Shown in pieces: positions 39,913-45,526 of a stretch of 62,000 nucleotides of DNA (the first letter of the stretch is position 1; each line of letters opens with the position of its first letter). The stretch lies in contig CM022673.1 of NCBI GenBank assembly GCA_012295275.1, positions 11,643,288-11,705,287 on the forward strand, written 5' to 3'. The translations under genes and the position numbers were made by a program. Source of the stretch: Chrysomallon squamiferum (lineage: Eukaryota > Mollusca > Gastropoda > Neomphalida > Peltospiridae). A model generated the notes under the pieces. The model saw only the letters and a list, made by a program, of their open reading frames with translations. It had not been told where the DNA came from and did no database searches.

Positions 39913-42900
39913 GCAACAACTACAATAATAATAATTTTATAATAAAACTTCAAAATTCTGGTTAAAAATATTTTATAAAATTTAATAAATTGATGCTGAT
40001 AATTAATTTGTAATTTACTTATTAATAAATAAAACCAAAACATTAATTCACATTTCTGCATTTTGAACACCTTGAAACAACCAAAGATGTTATAAAAAGT
40101 CTGAAACGAAGGTACAAGAATTATTCATCTTTTTTTTTTTTCTTTTTTTTTGTGGTTATAGATTATTTTTTCATACCTGTTTTGGATGACTGTTTAGGAA
40201 AAAATTCCCTTAAATTCAAACCATCACCATGGTGAAGTGACAACCACTGATTACAGATAAATGTCCAAGTTTTTTTAGTTTTTGTGTTCTGAACTTCCAC
40301 TTCTTGTAAATACCATGCGTCAGCCTTCTTACAGCCTGTTTGCTGAAAATGTCAATGAATAAATAAATAAAGTTAAAAATTAACAGAACTCAAATATTTT
40401 TTTTTTGTATAAAGACATTATGAGAGAGAAAATCTGCAAGAGTTATTCTTATTGGTTATATGCTTTGAATTAACAAATGAATAAATTAAAAAAATTACAG
40501 ATCTCAAACATAGCTTTTTTATACATAAAGGTTTTGTTAGAATGAAAATCTGCTGCTATCATAAATGTTATTCTTATTGGTTATAAGTTTTGAATTAATA
40601 AATGAATAAATTTAAAGATTGCTGAACTCAAATGGTGAGTTTTTATATAAAGGTTTTATGGGAAAGGATATTTGCTGCTGCCATTGCAAGAGTTATTGTT
40701 GTTGGAAACAGTGCATGCCATTGTCTTCATAATCTTGTTTGTAAAGCAACAGTTGGAATATGAAAATGTCTTACATGTGCAACATGAAGTATATTTAAAA
40801 AAAAGAAAAAAAAGAAGAAAATTATATATGTTCATGTGCATGTGTGTGTGGGTGTGTATGTCTGCATGTGCATGTGTGTGTGCAGGTTTAGATAAGCATG
40901 ATAATGTTTTTCTTACTTCAAATTCTCAAAACAACTAAACAAAAATTTAAAATTAGTATTATTAAACAAACTTTGAAACAATATCACAAAATAAACTGAA
41001 CTGAATACCTCAACAATAATTGACTTCACATTTCCTATATCCAATGCTCTGATTTTGAAAATATGTGTTGACCCTTTGGCAAATCTAAAAGCAACATCTT
41101 TGTTTGACTTCACTGATCCAGCCTTTTTCATCAGTCTTGTTTTTGGTAATTTACCCTTCGTTCCTTTCATTCTGAAATATACCTATTTACAAACAAATTT
41201 AAAATTAATTTATTATGTATAAAAAGTGGTGAAAATGTTTCAGTGGTAACTAGGAATATAATAAGTCTATTTAGTGTGTTCCATAAATAAACATGTGGTT
41301 TTTTAGACAGAAAATTAATAATGACTTTAGCAAAGTCACATATAAAATGCAGAAGTTTGACAGTGCTAAATATAGTACAGTTACATTTTGTAAATCAAAA
41401 ATATTTACAAAATGTAACTGTATTATTTTTTTAATTTTATGTTGGATAATTTAAATTGATGTAGAATGTTTGTTTTAACTTTTAAATTTGTTAAAAATAT
41501 TTTTATTATCCATAGTTATGATAACAGAAAAGAAGAAGAAGAAAGAGAAAAAAATGATTCTGAGAAATAAGTAACTTAATTTTAATTAGTTAAAACTTGA
41601 CTACAGATACAACATTTTTCATTTAGAACTGAATATTAAAAGACCTGAATAAATCTGGAATTTGATACATTCACTAAACTTGTGTATTATTTAATTCCTA
41701 TCATTGCTTATTAATATTTGATAGTCTTGAAACAAAACATTAACAGTGATTAAATAAAAAGAAAAGAAAATCCATTAATAATAATAATAATAAATTCTTT
41801 ACTTTTATTTTAAAAATAAGACATTAATATTGATAAAACTGGCTCTGGAGAATTTAACATTTAGTTAAAATGCATTATTAAGGATAATAAGTTGTCTGCC
41901 TGGCAGACAAAGGGAGATTATTACAACAAGATTAATAAACAGTAACAATTAATTTTTTCCAGCAACCATTTACAACTTTGTTGTAAGCATTTAAAACCAA
42001 TTTCACATGTAAATACTTGTTCTGAACCTTTGCATCAGTGCCAGCATTCTTTTTATCGGCTGTTGTTATGGCAACTTTGTACACGACTTCATTATCTGAG
42101 CTTTTTAGTGACTTCTTTCTTCTCAGAGTCTGTCTGCTGTCTGCACTGTGACGTCTTGATATAGATAACTGTGAATAAATGAGTGAATTAACTGTGAATC
42201 AGATGAATAATTGAATGAATGTTTGTTTTTCAGTGTCTCTGTAACTGAAAACTTATAATTTGACCAAATCAATCCATATACTAACAAAAACTTCAAATAA
42301 AACACAAATAACAGTTTTCTAAGTGATTATACCCTTGTCTCTCTGTCAAGATTTGTGAACTTTCTACTGAAATAGTCTAGAAGATGTGGATCATTGAAAG
42401 AACTGTAGTCTGGTAAAGGAGCTGACTGTCGTCCAGTGTCAGCTACAGGATAACCCAGAGATGAGTTAACAAAACTCGGAGTTGTCCGCCCTGTTAAAAT
42501 TAAAAATTAAAAATTTGTTGGTATATTTAGAATGATAGAATGTTGATGATGACAATGATGATGAAAACAACAACAACAACAACAACAAAATTAATAATAA
42601 TAACAGTTAAAAAAATATTTAACAAATTAATAATATTATTACATATATTGTAAATAAATAACAATAACAATGGTGATGGTAACTGAATAAAAAATAGTAA
42701 TAATAATGAAAATAAAGATAACTGCAGTAATAATAAAAATGATGATACTGACAATGACAGTGATAAAAGTAACAGCAACAAAGTCACTGTATCTACTTAA
42801 ATAAAGTAACTAAAACATGACTAAATTACACGCAACATTCCCATTTCTACAAGGTTTTTTTTATTTTTGTACATGTCTATCTAGAAAATTTAATGCACAT

Positions 42901-43442
42901 TCGAAGAGGACATATTATTACCGCAATTTATTGTCATCAAAGGTTAACCTTAATAATAAAACAATGTGTAGATTTAATTGTGTTTAGATCATTCTATTTT
43001 AATTAGTTTATATAAAACAGATATGCTAACTTAATTTTAATTATAGAATTAAGCAACATTATTTCATCATAAAATAAAATAATAAAATAAAATAAAATAA
43101 CAATTATTATTATAAAAAAATAAATAAATAAATATTTTAATGTTTAAGTAAAAGTAAAAATATTGAACATACGAGCATAAGGAGCATGTCGACTTGTGTA
43201 TGTCTCATTGACATATCTGTTGTACAGTGTACTTGGATTTCTTGGCGGGTCATTCTGATTGTGGTAGGTATATGTTGTTCTAATTGGAGCTGTGAAAGAA
43301 AAAATATATTTTTAATGATAGTCTTTATCTTATAGCACATTTTAATATGATGAGATGAGAGAGAAAAACAAAGAAGACACAAGCAGATGTTGGGTAAGTG
43401 AGTTAGAGAATGACTGATATGATTGAAAAATATGAAACATGA

Positions 43443-43533
<91 letters not shown>

Positions 43534-43996
43534 ACATTAACTTTGCCACTGACACTAATATATTTGCTAATGTTTGTGTTGAGCGAGTGCATGTGCCTAT
43601 GTCTCTGTGAGTGAACTTGTTCATGCACATGTGTCTGAGCATGTGAAATTATGTGTATGTGTGTGTGTGTGTGTGTGTATACACATGTCCATGTGTGAGT
43701 TCATTTGTCCGTTTTTTTCAGATTCATTTATGTGCATGCCTATGTATGTAACGTATGTGTGGATGTGAATGCCTTTATGTCTGTACATGTGAATGACTGT
43801 ATCTGTACATAACACTTATATTAAATGTGATTAACAAACCTGATGCTGGTCGACTCCCACTTGCATAAGGTGGATGAGGTCGGTAAGCCACACGGACTTG
43901 GCTGGACAGTGGAGCATTCGGCAACACCATGCATCTTTTGACAGCTTCAGAACTTGTGTTCGGCTGCTGCATGTAGGAACCACCAGTACAATGCAT
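1..43996 (-). CDS. LOXHD1: LOXHD1 orthologue, tandem PLAT-domain protein (36 exons; 3' end beyond the left edge)
   Basis: LOXHD1 proteins are strings of PLAT (lipoxygenase homology) beta-sandwiches that bind membranes or proteins. In vertebrates LOXHD1 sits in hair-cell stereocilia and is needed for mechanotransduction. Here 36 exons join in a single frame with every phase matching, giving 5,735 nt (1,911 codons plus 2 nt) up to the window edge. The signatures AGTDANV, GHDN-G-GWFLD and C-RWLA-DEDDG recur in each unit. Twelve units align in order with human PLAT 1-12 (recalled from memory), and one extra unit precedes them. The ATG at 43996 is the first in-frame one in the most upstream exon found. 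A possible acceptor after 44008 means that exon may start further 5', so the true start is less certain than the rest. Most introns are 0.3-2.8 kb; one of 14.3 kb (22944-37247) hosts another gene on the opposite strand. Domain entries below list the exons. Confidence 0.95.
738..894 (-). CDS. LOXHD1: LOXHD1 Ser-rich linker exon between PLAT 11 and PLAT 12
   Basis: A 157-bp exon from phase 0 to phase 1 with acceptor TTAAAG and donor GTAAGT. It encodes a Ser-rich linker ([20 protein letters not shown] and onward to [19 protein letters not shown]) with no PLAT motif. Human LOXHD1 also has a Ser-rich non-PLAT linker at this point. RVKRSS and similar basic-Ser motifs could be kinase sites, but that is only inference. 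Confidence 0.85.
1366..2236 (-). CDS. LOXHD1: LOXHD1 PLAT 11
   Basis: Exons 2082-2236 ([20 protein letters not shown] to FEKGH) and 1366-1572 ([20 protein letters not shown] through [20 protein letters not shown]). EAADLG-IYK, RHDN and the KKEDG-LERLFY ending are shared with human PLAT 11. The acceptor after 1572 is followed in genomic order by a 250-bp (AAT)n array, so its pyrimidine tract is TTA/TTG repeat. Confidence 0.95.
1579..1835. repeat. (AAT)n microsatellite abutting a LOXHD1 exon
   Basis: About 250 bp of AAT/AAC units begin within ten bases of the acceptor of exon 1366-1572. They produce a spurious poly-Tyr reading. Confidence 0.95.
2667..5902 (-). CDS. LOXHD1: LOXHD1 PLAT 10
   Basis: Exons 5724-5902 ([20 protein letters not shown] to VDKFVIE), 5349-5465 ([20 protein letters not shown]) and 2667-2829 ([20 protein letters not shown], then a Lys/Glu-rich linker). 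The Cys-containing [18 protein letters not shown] segment is specific to this unit and recurs in human PLAT 10 (DAVCTQQKYLCTNKREQK), an excellent orthology marker. The 2.5-kb intron 2830-5348 contains a decayed SINE-like repeat split by an (AAAAT)n array. Confidence 0.95.
3594..3686. repeat. 46-bp tandem duplication
   Basis: CCATTTTGTTTTTTAGGTG and ACTGGCAACTCTCCCATC recur as CCATTTTGTTTTTTAGCTG and ACTGGTAACTCTCCCATC, head to tail. It is intronic. Confidence 0.9.
4015..4335. repeat. Diverged tandem duplication of about 150-185 bp
   Basis: The copies at about 4015-4190 and 4202-4333 share TATAAAGgAAAAACAGAAG, GGTTTATTAATTTAcGAGAG, ACAGATTTTgCTaTGgATAT and TTGGCAACATTTATAGcTGG. They lie within the LOXHD1 intron 2830-5348. 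Confidence 0.85.
4635..5075. mobile_element. Decayed mollusc-type SINE-like repeat split by an (AAAAT)n array
   Basis: The left part (ACTTTCCAATGGGTAGGAGAGC, about 4652) and right part (GAAATAGCCTAAAAGTCCACC, then AAGGAGGATTGACCCTGCAA, from about 5008) resemble consecutive pieces of an interspersed repeat common in mollusc genomes. From memory that repeat reads CTTTCCCACAGACAGGAcAGC ... GAAATAGCCCAATGGGCCCACCGACGGGGATCGATCCC. About 290 bp of (AAAAT)n sits between them. It lies in the LOXHD1 intron 2830-5348. Confidence 0.4.
4715..4995. repeat. (AAAAT)n microsatellite
   Basis: About 280 bp of AAAAT/AAT units. It yields a spurious Phe/Tyr/Leu-rich minus-strand ORF. Confidence 0.95.
6427..7812 (-). 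CDS. LOXHD1: LOXHD1 PLAT 9
   Basis: Exons 7708-7812 ([20 protein letters not shown]), 7168-7276 ([20 protein letters not shown]) and 6427-6611 ([20 protein letters not shown], then [15 protein letters not shown]). Phases 1, 2, 1. Human PLAT 9 has VEVDAPSLGK before TFPCGRWLA; here [10 protein letters not shown] precedes the same motif. Introns carry (TA)n, (CATA)n and (GT)n arrays. Confidence 0.94.
7450..7580. repeat. (TA)n and (CATA)n microsatellites
   Basis: Two TA runs (about 7450-7476 and 7516-7546), the second flanked by CATACATA repeats, in the PLAT 9 intron. A similar array lies at 21900-21995. Confidence 0.95.
8550..9912 (-). CDS. LOXHD1: LOXHD1 PLAT 8
   Basis: Exons 9761-9912 ([20 protein letters not shown] to FEKNQ), 9030-9163 ([20 protein letters not shown] plus [17 protein letters not shown]) and 8550-8701 ([20 protein letters not shown]). 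Phases 0, 2, 1. [20 protein letters not shown] in human PLAT 8 is nearly the same. The donor before 8550 (GTTGGA) is weak; its choice rests on the phase and on the next exon beginning CT GCA ATG. Confidence 0.93.
9455..9535. mobile_element. Decayed SINE-like repeat fragment
   Basis: AGCAATAAGGGATCTTTAATATGCACC, then TTCCTATTGGCTGGAGAACA and TGTGTTATAC, parallels the mollusc repeat segment AGCAAGGGATCTTTTATATGCACC...GACAGGATAGCACATACC...TTATACCAGT (from memory). It lies in a LOXHD1 intron. A further fragment (ACCAGTCTTTTAACAAGCAACAAGGGATA) is at about 17452-17483. Confidence 0.4.
9913..12208 (-). other. LOXHD1 intron, 2.3 kb, no feature seen
   Basis: AT-rich intron between PLAT 8 and PLAT 7 exons. 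Simple A-rich and AAT stretches occur near 11860-12190. No ORF with exon-like composition and no repeat beyond short CA runs was found. Confidence 0.7.
12209..13878 (-). CDS. LOXHD1: LOXHD1 PLAT 7 with a charged low-complexity insert
   Basis: Exons 13715-13878 ([20 protein letters not shown]), 13176-13262 ([20 protein letters not shown]), 12501-12742 and 12209-12300 ([20 protein letters not shown]). Exon 12501-12742 carries a long hydrophilic insert between sandwich strands: a basic part ([16 protein letters not shown]), an acidic part ([12 protein letters not shown]) and a mixed part ([17 protein letters not shown]). Human PLAT 7 has a Lys-rich then Glu-rich insert at the same place. Its position and charge pattern are conserved but its sequence is not, suggesting a functional disordered loop. 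Confidence 0.94.
14421..15447 (-). CDS. LOXHD1: LOXHD1 PLAT 6
   Basis: Exons 15254-15447 ([20 protein letters not shown] to CDIGE) and 14421-14613 ([20 protein letters not shown], then [19 protein letters not shown] and a charged tail). The order and the 'Q-D-ExELxP' ending match human PLAT 6 (NRWLDKNQADGRLEVELYP). The intervening intron contains a 43-bp minisatellite (14640-14925) beginning within 30 bp of the exon boundary. Confidence 0.94.
14640..14925. repeat. 43-bp minisatellite, about 6 copies
   Basis: Units begin at 14640, 14683, 14726 and 14769 (exactly 43 bp apart), followed by more diverged copies to about 14925. The core is AGAGTTATTTCCCTCCACAG, then CAATTTGAAGAGTTTCAAATG. It lies in the LOXHD1 intron between the two PLAT 6 exons. 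Confidence 0.92.
15728..19135 (-). CDS. LOXHD1: LOXHD1 PLAT 5 (three exons)
   Basis: Exons 18981-19135 ([20 protein letters not shown] to FEKNQ), 16040-16197 ([20 protein letters not shown] to TFECNR) and 15728-15801 ([20 protein letters not shown]). Phases 0, 2, 1. The intron between the first two is 2.8 kb. The acceptor of the last exon is built from a (TTTA)n microsatellite (15803-15857). Human PLAT 5 has the matching IRIGHDGKG...CLRWLDKDKDDG. Confidence 0.94.
15803..15857. repeat. (TAAA)n microsatellite forming a 3' splice site tract
   Basis: About 14 units directly abut exon 15728-15801. On the gene's strand they read (TTTA)n TACAG. Confidence 0.95.
16198..18980 (-). other. LOXHD1 intron, 2.8 kb, with microsatellites and a repeat fragment
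   Basis: It contains CA arrays (16600-16790), a decayed SINE-like fragment (17440-17500), an A30 tract (18241-18270) and a GA array (18700-18749). The long plus-strand ORF at 17065-17358 is hydrophobic by AT bias and is not supported. Confidence 0.7.
19399..20236 (-). CDS. LOXHD1: LOXHD1 PLAT 4
   Basis: Exons 19989-20236 ([19 protein letters not shown] to [14 protein letters not shown]) and 19399-19531 ([20 protein letters not shown] plus [12 protein letters not shown]). The GWHLDR wording and the IVREL-like end match human PLAT 4 (GWHLERM, NRWLDANEDDNEIVREM). The donor of the second exon follows directly on a long T-run and A/T tract in the next intron (19325-19391). Confidence 0.95.
20596..20979 (-). 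CDS. LOXHD1: LOXHD1 PLAT 3 (single 384-bp exon)
   Basis: The whole domain sits in one exon, from [20 protein letters not shown] through [20 protein letters not shown] and GWFLDSV to a Lys-rich tail (AMRKKKEK). The LLSPL segment and the basic linker leading into a W-WVYTSD start of the next domain are also seen in human PLAT 3 to PLAT 4, which supports unit-by-unit orthology. It is the longest LOXHD1 exon in the window. Confidence 0.95.
20980..22810 (-). other. LOXHD1 intron, 1.8 kb
   Basis: AAT array at 21078-21130 and CATA/TA arrays at 21900-21995. No coding or RNA feature seen. Confidence 0.7.
22811..22943 (-). CDS. LOXHD1: LOXHD1 PLAT 2, last exon
   Basis: This exon encodes [20 protein letters not shown], then [15 protein letters not shown], the closing strands of the domain begun at 38124. 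The acceptor is AAACAG after 22943 and the donor GTTTGT before 22811; the exon runs from phase 0 to phase 1. It lies on the far side of the giant intron from the rest of its domain. Human PLAT 2 has the equivalent RWLALDEDDGKIQRDILV. Confidence 0.93.
23176..23270. repeat. (AC)n and (ACATAC)n microsatellite
   Basis: A CA run followed by CATACA repeats in the giant LOXHD1 intron. Other CA/GT runs lie at 2010-2060, 7999-8032, 8861-8894 and 16664-16735. Confidence 0.95.
25600..25650 (+). mobile_element. Short tRNA-like SINE head with A-rich tail
   Basis: GAGTGATAGCTTAGTGGTTCAGAGG contains a Pol III A-box (TAGCTTAGTGG) like that of tRNA-derived SINEs, and runs straight into an A-run followed by AAT repeats (25640-25740). 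There is no B-box and no cloverleaf, so it is not a tRNA gene. Confidence 0.3.
26184..26328. repeat. 145-bp imperfect foldback
   Basis: Arms pair in three blocks: GTATTCAA (26184) with TTGAATAC (26321-26328), CATCAGTGG (26206) with CCACTGATG (26295), and CATG-TC-AGGTAAA (26242) with TTTACCT-GAGA-GACATG (26270). The loop is about 15 bases. It could be a decayed DNA-transposon foldback or a transcribed hairpin. Confidence 0.7.
26980..27510. repeat. Degenerate tandem satellite, period about 55-90 bp, about 8 copies
   Basis: Copies start near 26980, 27033, 27090, 27159, 27235, 27327, 27399 and 27472. Each has ATGTTTTCTTTCAA, then CTTTTGCAGTTAATATTTCA and AAAACCTGATAAAAGTGT in varying states of decay. 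A (TC)n run (27297-27328) interrupts one copy. It sits immediately upstream of the nested gene's leader. Confidence 0.8.
27505..28225 (+). other. Probable 5' leader or promoter of the nested gene, with a 47-codon upstream ORF
   Basis: From 27505 base composition changes from AT satellite to more balanced sequence with several CpGs (near 27617, 27641, 27664). The satellite ends in a good acceptor (TTTTTGCAG at 27495-27503). An ORF at 27673-27816 starts in CACAATGG context and encodes [20 protein letters not shown] and onward to a TGA. It is in the leader if transcription begins upstream, and could then dampen translation of the main ORF. The rest, 27820-28225, is AT-rich with no motif I can support. 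No transcript data are available here. Confidence 0.35.
28226..31214 (+). CDS. Secreted coiled-coil glycoprotein nested in a LOXHD1 intron
   Basis: Two coding exons, 28226-30503 and 31114-31214 (donor CAAG|GTAAAT, acceptor TTTACAAG, phase 1), give 792 residues. Residues 1-22 are a signal peptide (hydrophobic VFLYTLLLF). Next comes a C-x3-F-V-V-P-x7-C motif (Cys35 and Cys50), reminiscent of the N-terminal C-AYTFILP-C motif of angiopoietins. Long heptad segments follow (about 55-120 and 380-660). A Thr/Asn-rich stretch near 255-340 carries most of some fifteen N-glycosylation sequons. The last 125 residues form a compact module with four Cys, containing [24 protein letters not shown] and a terminal [10 protein letters not shown] do not recognise this module; it is not a fibrinogen or olfactomedin domain by eye. 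It is expected to be an oligomeric extracellular protein. If the intron is retained, the frame ends early at 30553. Confidence 0.85.
31240..32770. repeat. Degenerate tandem satellite, unit about 105-135 bp, with a homogenised 61-bp block
   Basis: Diverged units recur as TTTTTAATGAATCTACAATG, then ACTGTGAAAATTATTAACA, TTCAATTTAATACAGTGTT and TCATAGTGATGTCACA, from about 31750 to 32770. At 31319-31560 a 61-bp subunit starting CATAGTGATGTCACACTATT is repeated four times, almost identically, with starts at 31319, 31380, 31441 and 31502. It lies directly downstream of the nested gene's stop codon, possibly in its 3'UTR. Confidence 0.85.
33540..33830 (+). other. Higher-complexity intronic patch ending in AATAAA; possible 3' end of the nested gene
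   Basis: After 800 bp of A-rich sequence, 33540-33830 is mixed in composition and ends with AATAAA at 33822-33827 followed by a T-rich stretch. It could be the far end of the nested gene's 3'UTR or an unrelated remnant. It also holds GAACATTC (33657-33664) and GAACGTTCTAG (about 33685-33695), inverted nGAAn/nTTCn units resembling a heat-shock element. Both readings are weak. Confidence 0.2.
35411..35481. repeat. Homopolymer A tract of about 70 bases
   Basis: The longest homopolymer in the window, with neighbouring A runs at 35290-35313 and 35365-35381. Tracts of 20-60 A also lie at 18241-18270, 46860-46881, 54371-54397 and 54439-54502. Length may be inaccurate for technical reasons. Confidence 0.9.
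36249..36336. repeat. (TTA)n microsatellite
   Basis: TTATTA units interrupted once by TTTGG, in the giant intron. A similar (AAT)15 array is at 39866-39910. Confidence 0.95.
37248..38124 (-). CDS. LOXHD1: LOXHD1 PLAT 2, first two exons
   Basis: Exons 37980-38124 ([20 protein letters not shown]...) and 37248-37350 ([20 protein letters not shown], then [14 protein letters not shown]). The last third of this domain is encoded 14.3 kb away at 22811-22943, and the phases agree (exon 37248 ends in phase 0). The 3' splice site of exon 37980-38124 lies inside an 80-bp direct duplication, which leaves a second near-identical acceptor just upstream (see findings). Confidence 0.93.
38090..38245. repeat. 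80-bp direct tandem duplication spanning an exon-intron boundary
   Basis: Positions 38090-38169 and 38170 to about 38245 are near copies (ATTACCAGTGTACAC...CCTTGTAATTAGTACCTG). The first copy contains the 5' end and 3' splice site of the LOXHD1 exon 37980-38124; the second is intronic. Confidence 0.93.
38358..38452. repeat. AT-rich tandem repeat of about 25 bp, four copies
   Basis: AAATTAATTATATAATA-type units repeat four times in the LOXHD1 intron after 38124. Confidence 0.8.
38787..39579 (-). CDS. LOXHD1: LOXHD1 PLAT domain matching human PLAT 1
   Basis: Exons 39335-39579 and 38787-38922. The first holds most of the sandwich: [20 protein letters not shown] at the start and [16 protein letters not shown] at the end. 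The second begins [20 protein letters not shown] and ends with a CRDL motif. It closely parallels human PLAT 1 (YEVV-ATGD, IEHDNTG, VIVTDMK-P, NWLSKVEGD, CRDLL), which anchors the domain numbering used here. Confidence 0.95.
40177..42168 (-). CDS. LOXHD1: LOXHD1 extra N-terminal PLAT domain ('PLAT 0', degenerate)
   Basis: Exons 42028-42168, 41009-41182 and 40177-40342 (phases 0, 0, 1). The first begins with a basic Ser/Arg stretch, then [19 protein letters not shown]; the second begins [10 protein letters not shown]; the third carries the WTF-C-QWL-L-HGDG end of the fold. The central motif, usually GHDN-G-GWFLD, is replaced by [13 protein letters not shown], so the conserved His-Asp pair is missing. 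The following unit aligns with human PLAT 1, so this one has no counterpart in the human protein as I recall it. It is either an ancestral domain lost in vertebrates or a lineage-specific duplication that has diverged. Confidence 0.85.
40340..40715. repeat. 125-bp tandem repeat, three copies
   Basis: GTTATTcTTaTTGG recurs at 40442, 40567 and 40692, exactly 125 bp apart. Flanking blocks are shared (TTTGAATTAAcAAATGAATA, AACTCAAAtA, TATAAAGgtTTTaTGagA). It lies in the LOXHD1 intron between 40342 and 41009. Confidence 0.88.
41376..41422. repeat. Perfect 20-bp inverted repeat with a 7-base loop
   Basis: TACAGTTACATTTTGTAAAT (41376-41395) and its exact reverse complement (41403-41422) are separated by CAAAAAT. 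It lies in the LOXHD1 intron between 41182 and 42028. Confidence 0.95.
42333..43996 (-). CDS. LOXHD1: LOXHD1 N-terminal disordered leader (three exons)
   Basis: Exons 43840-43996, 43173-43289 and 42333-42490 encode about 144 residues before the first PLAT domain, rich in Pro, Ser, Arg and Tyr (for example [17 protein letters not shown]). No fold is recognisable. Phases (1, 1, 0) join correctly to the next exon at 42168. Human LOXHD1 has a shorter, Lys/Arg-rich leader, so this part is not conserved in sequence. A (GA)n microsatellite (43447-43532) fills the first intron. Start choice: the ATG at 43996 is in frame, and no stop separates it from the acceptor-like CAG that would end the exon at 44008. 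More 5' exons cannot be excluded. Confidence 0.75.
43447..43532. repeat. (GA)n microsatellite, about 43 units
   Basis: An uninterrupted AG run in the first recognised LOXHD1 intron. Similar (GA)n runs lie at 18700-18749 and 24066-24120, and a (TC)n run at 27297-27328. Confidence 0.97.
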
Positions 43997-44639
43997 CTTT
44001 TGGCAGTTCTGCAGTAAGCATAAACATTCACAATAAATTTCAGACAGAGTTATATGAAGGTACTGATGTTTAGTTTGATTAAATTGTAGATTATACTAAT
44101 TAACATTGTAAGATCATTATAGAAATTATGCAGTAAACCTCCAGAGTTTGAATATATAAAGCCCCAGTTTTTGTAGCATGCATGCCTACAACAGAATCAT
44201 ATACAACGACAGAGACTGCATATGATTGCGAAATCGAAACGTATTCATGTTCAAGCACCGTATCACAACAAACCATGTCCTAACTTGAATGTAAAATGTT
44301 TCTTATTTGTTTATCCTTCAAAATACATATGAAGTAACAATTTATGATAAAATAATCGACTTTAACTCAGTTTTAATTAACCGTATAAGGCATAAAAAAT
44401 ATTTACTATAAAAATAAAAATAAAAATAAAAATTGAATCACGTTGTGTATAAAGCATGTAACGAAAGGAAACGTAATAATCATCGAGTAACATTTACTAT
44501 TTATTAACTAATTGTCAAAATGTAATGTATACATAGACTTGATATAAAATTATAAATATTTTACAGTTTGAAGCATTTTTTAATAGTATTAAACAATAAA
44601 AGTAATTAGTATCTATTAATTCATTATTTACTTGTCTCG

Positions 44640-44910
44640 TTCAGTTCTGAATCGATACGGTGGTGGCCACTACCGTAGCGTCGTATTCAAAAATAGTTAA
44701 TGCTTCCTTCAGATTTCATAATGCAAACTCGTTATAAACATCCATTCACCATAACTTCTTGTTTTTAAATGCCGAATCTTGAGAACAGAAGTTAAAAATA
44801 AAACGAAATGAACAGAGCCTAGTCAAAATTTATTATTGTTATGATTGTTGCCACCTAGATACGCATGCGCTTCCTCTTAAAAAGCGTAGCAGGTTGTTGG
44901 ATATTAGTGT
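44640..44910. promoter_or_regulatory. CpG-bearing promoter-like patch upstream of LOXHD1
   Basis: This stands out from the AT-rich surroundings by CpG-containing words (ATCGATACGG, CCGTAGCGTCG, TACGCATGCGC, AAAGCGTAGC). It is 0.65-0.9 kb upstream of the first recognised LOXHD1 exon (minus strand) and just before the doubtful plus-strand ORF at 45135. TACGCATGCGC resembles an NRF1 site. It may contain the LOXHD1 transcription start and noncoding exon 1. No TATA box or initiator can be assigned with confidence. Confidence 0.35.
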
Positions 44911-45134
44911 AATAAAGGTGCTTTCATTTCTTCGATTCTATCGATTATAGACTATGTGATAGTAATAATTTAGAAAAACAACAACAAAGAACAGTGACAT
45001 CTGTCTAATCTCTTCACCGGTTGTGTGTGTGAGATAAATATTAAAAGTGATAATTTGGATATTTCCCGTTCCACTTTCATATTATAATTTGGCAGTGTAT
45101 TTCAAAATATTTTTCTTTCTCCTAATACAAAATC

Positions 45135-45507
45135 ATGTTATCTACAGATGATATTAAAATCTGCCCTGGCATTATTAAACACAAAATTAGCATCCATTCA
45201 TTTATAAAAGGTTTCTTTCTCTGTATACGTTTTTGTGATAATTATTTTGATTCTGTTTATTTCTATTTTATTCAGAATATGTGTGTATGTGTGGGTTGTT
45301 TTTTTTCCACGCAAAATCCCATAATTATTACAGTAACATATGAATTGCATTGAATTGTTTGCCTTAGGTGAAGTTTGTGTGCATGAGTATTTCAAGTATC
45401 TACATTCAGCATGCAAAATTCTTATACCTTCACAATTTATACTATGGTATCTGTTACAGGGCATTATGGTGCTACATACTGAGAATGCAACACAAATATT
45501 TTTTTAG
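45135..45507 (+). CDS. Doubtful two-exon small ORF (71 residues)
   Basis: Exon 45135-45210 (MLSTDDIKICPGIIKHKISI and onward, donor AAAAG|GTTTCT) can be joined in phase to 45368-45507 (acceptor TTTGCCTTAG, GEVCVHEYFKYLHSACKILI and onward, stop TAG). It lies 250 bp downstream of a CpG-bearing patch with a TACGCATGCGC element (NRF1-like, about 44860). The peptide resembles nothing I know. A chance ORF in a region of old repeats is at least as likely as a gene. Confidence 0.2.
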
Positions 45508-45526
45508 ATGACACATGTAAATTTAG

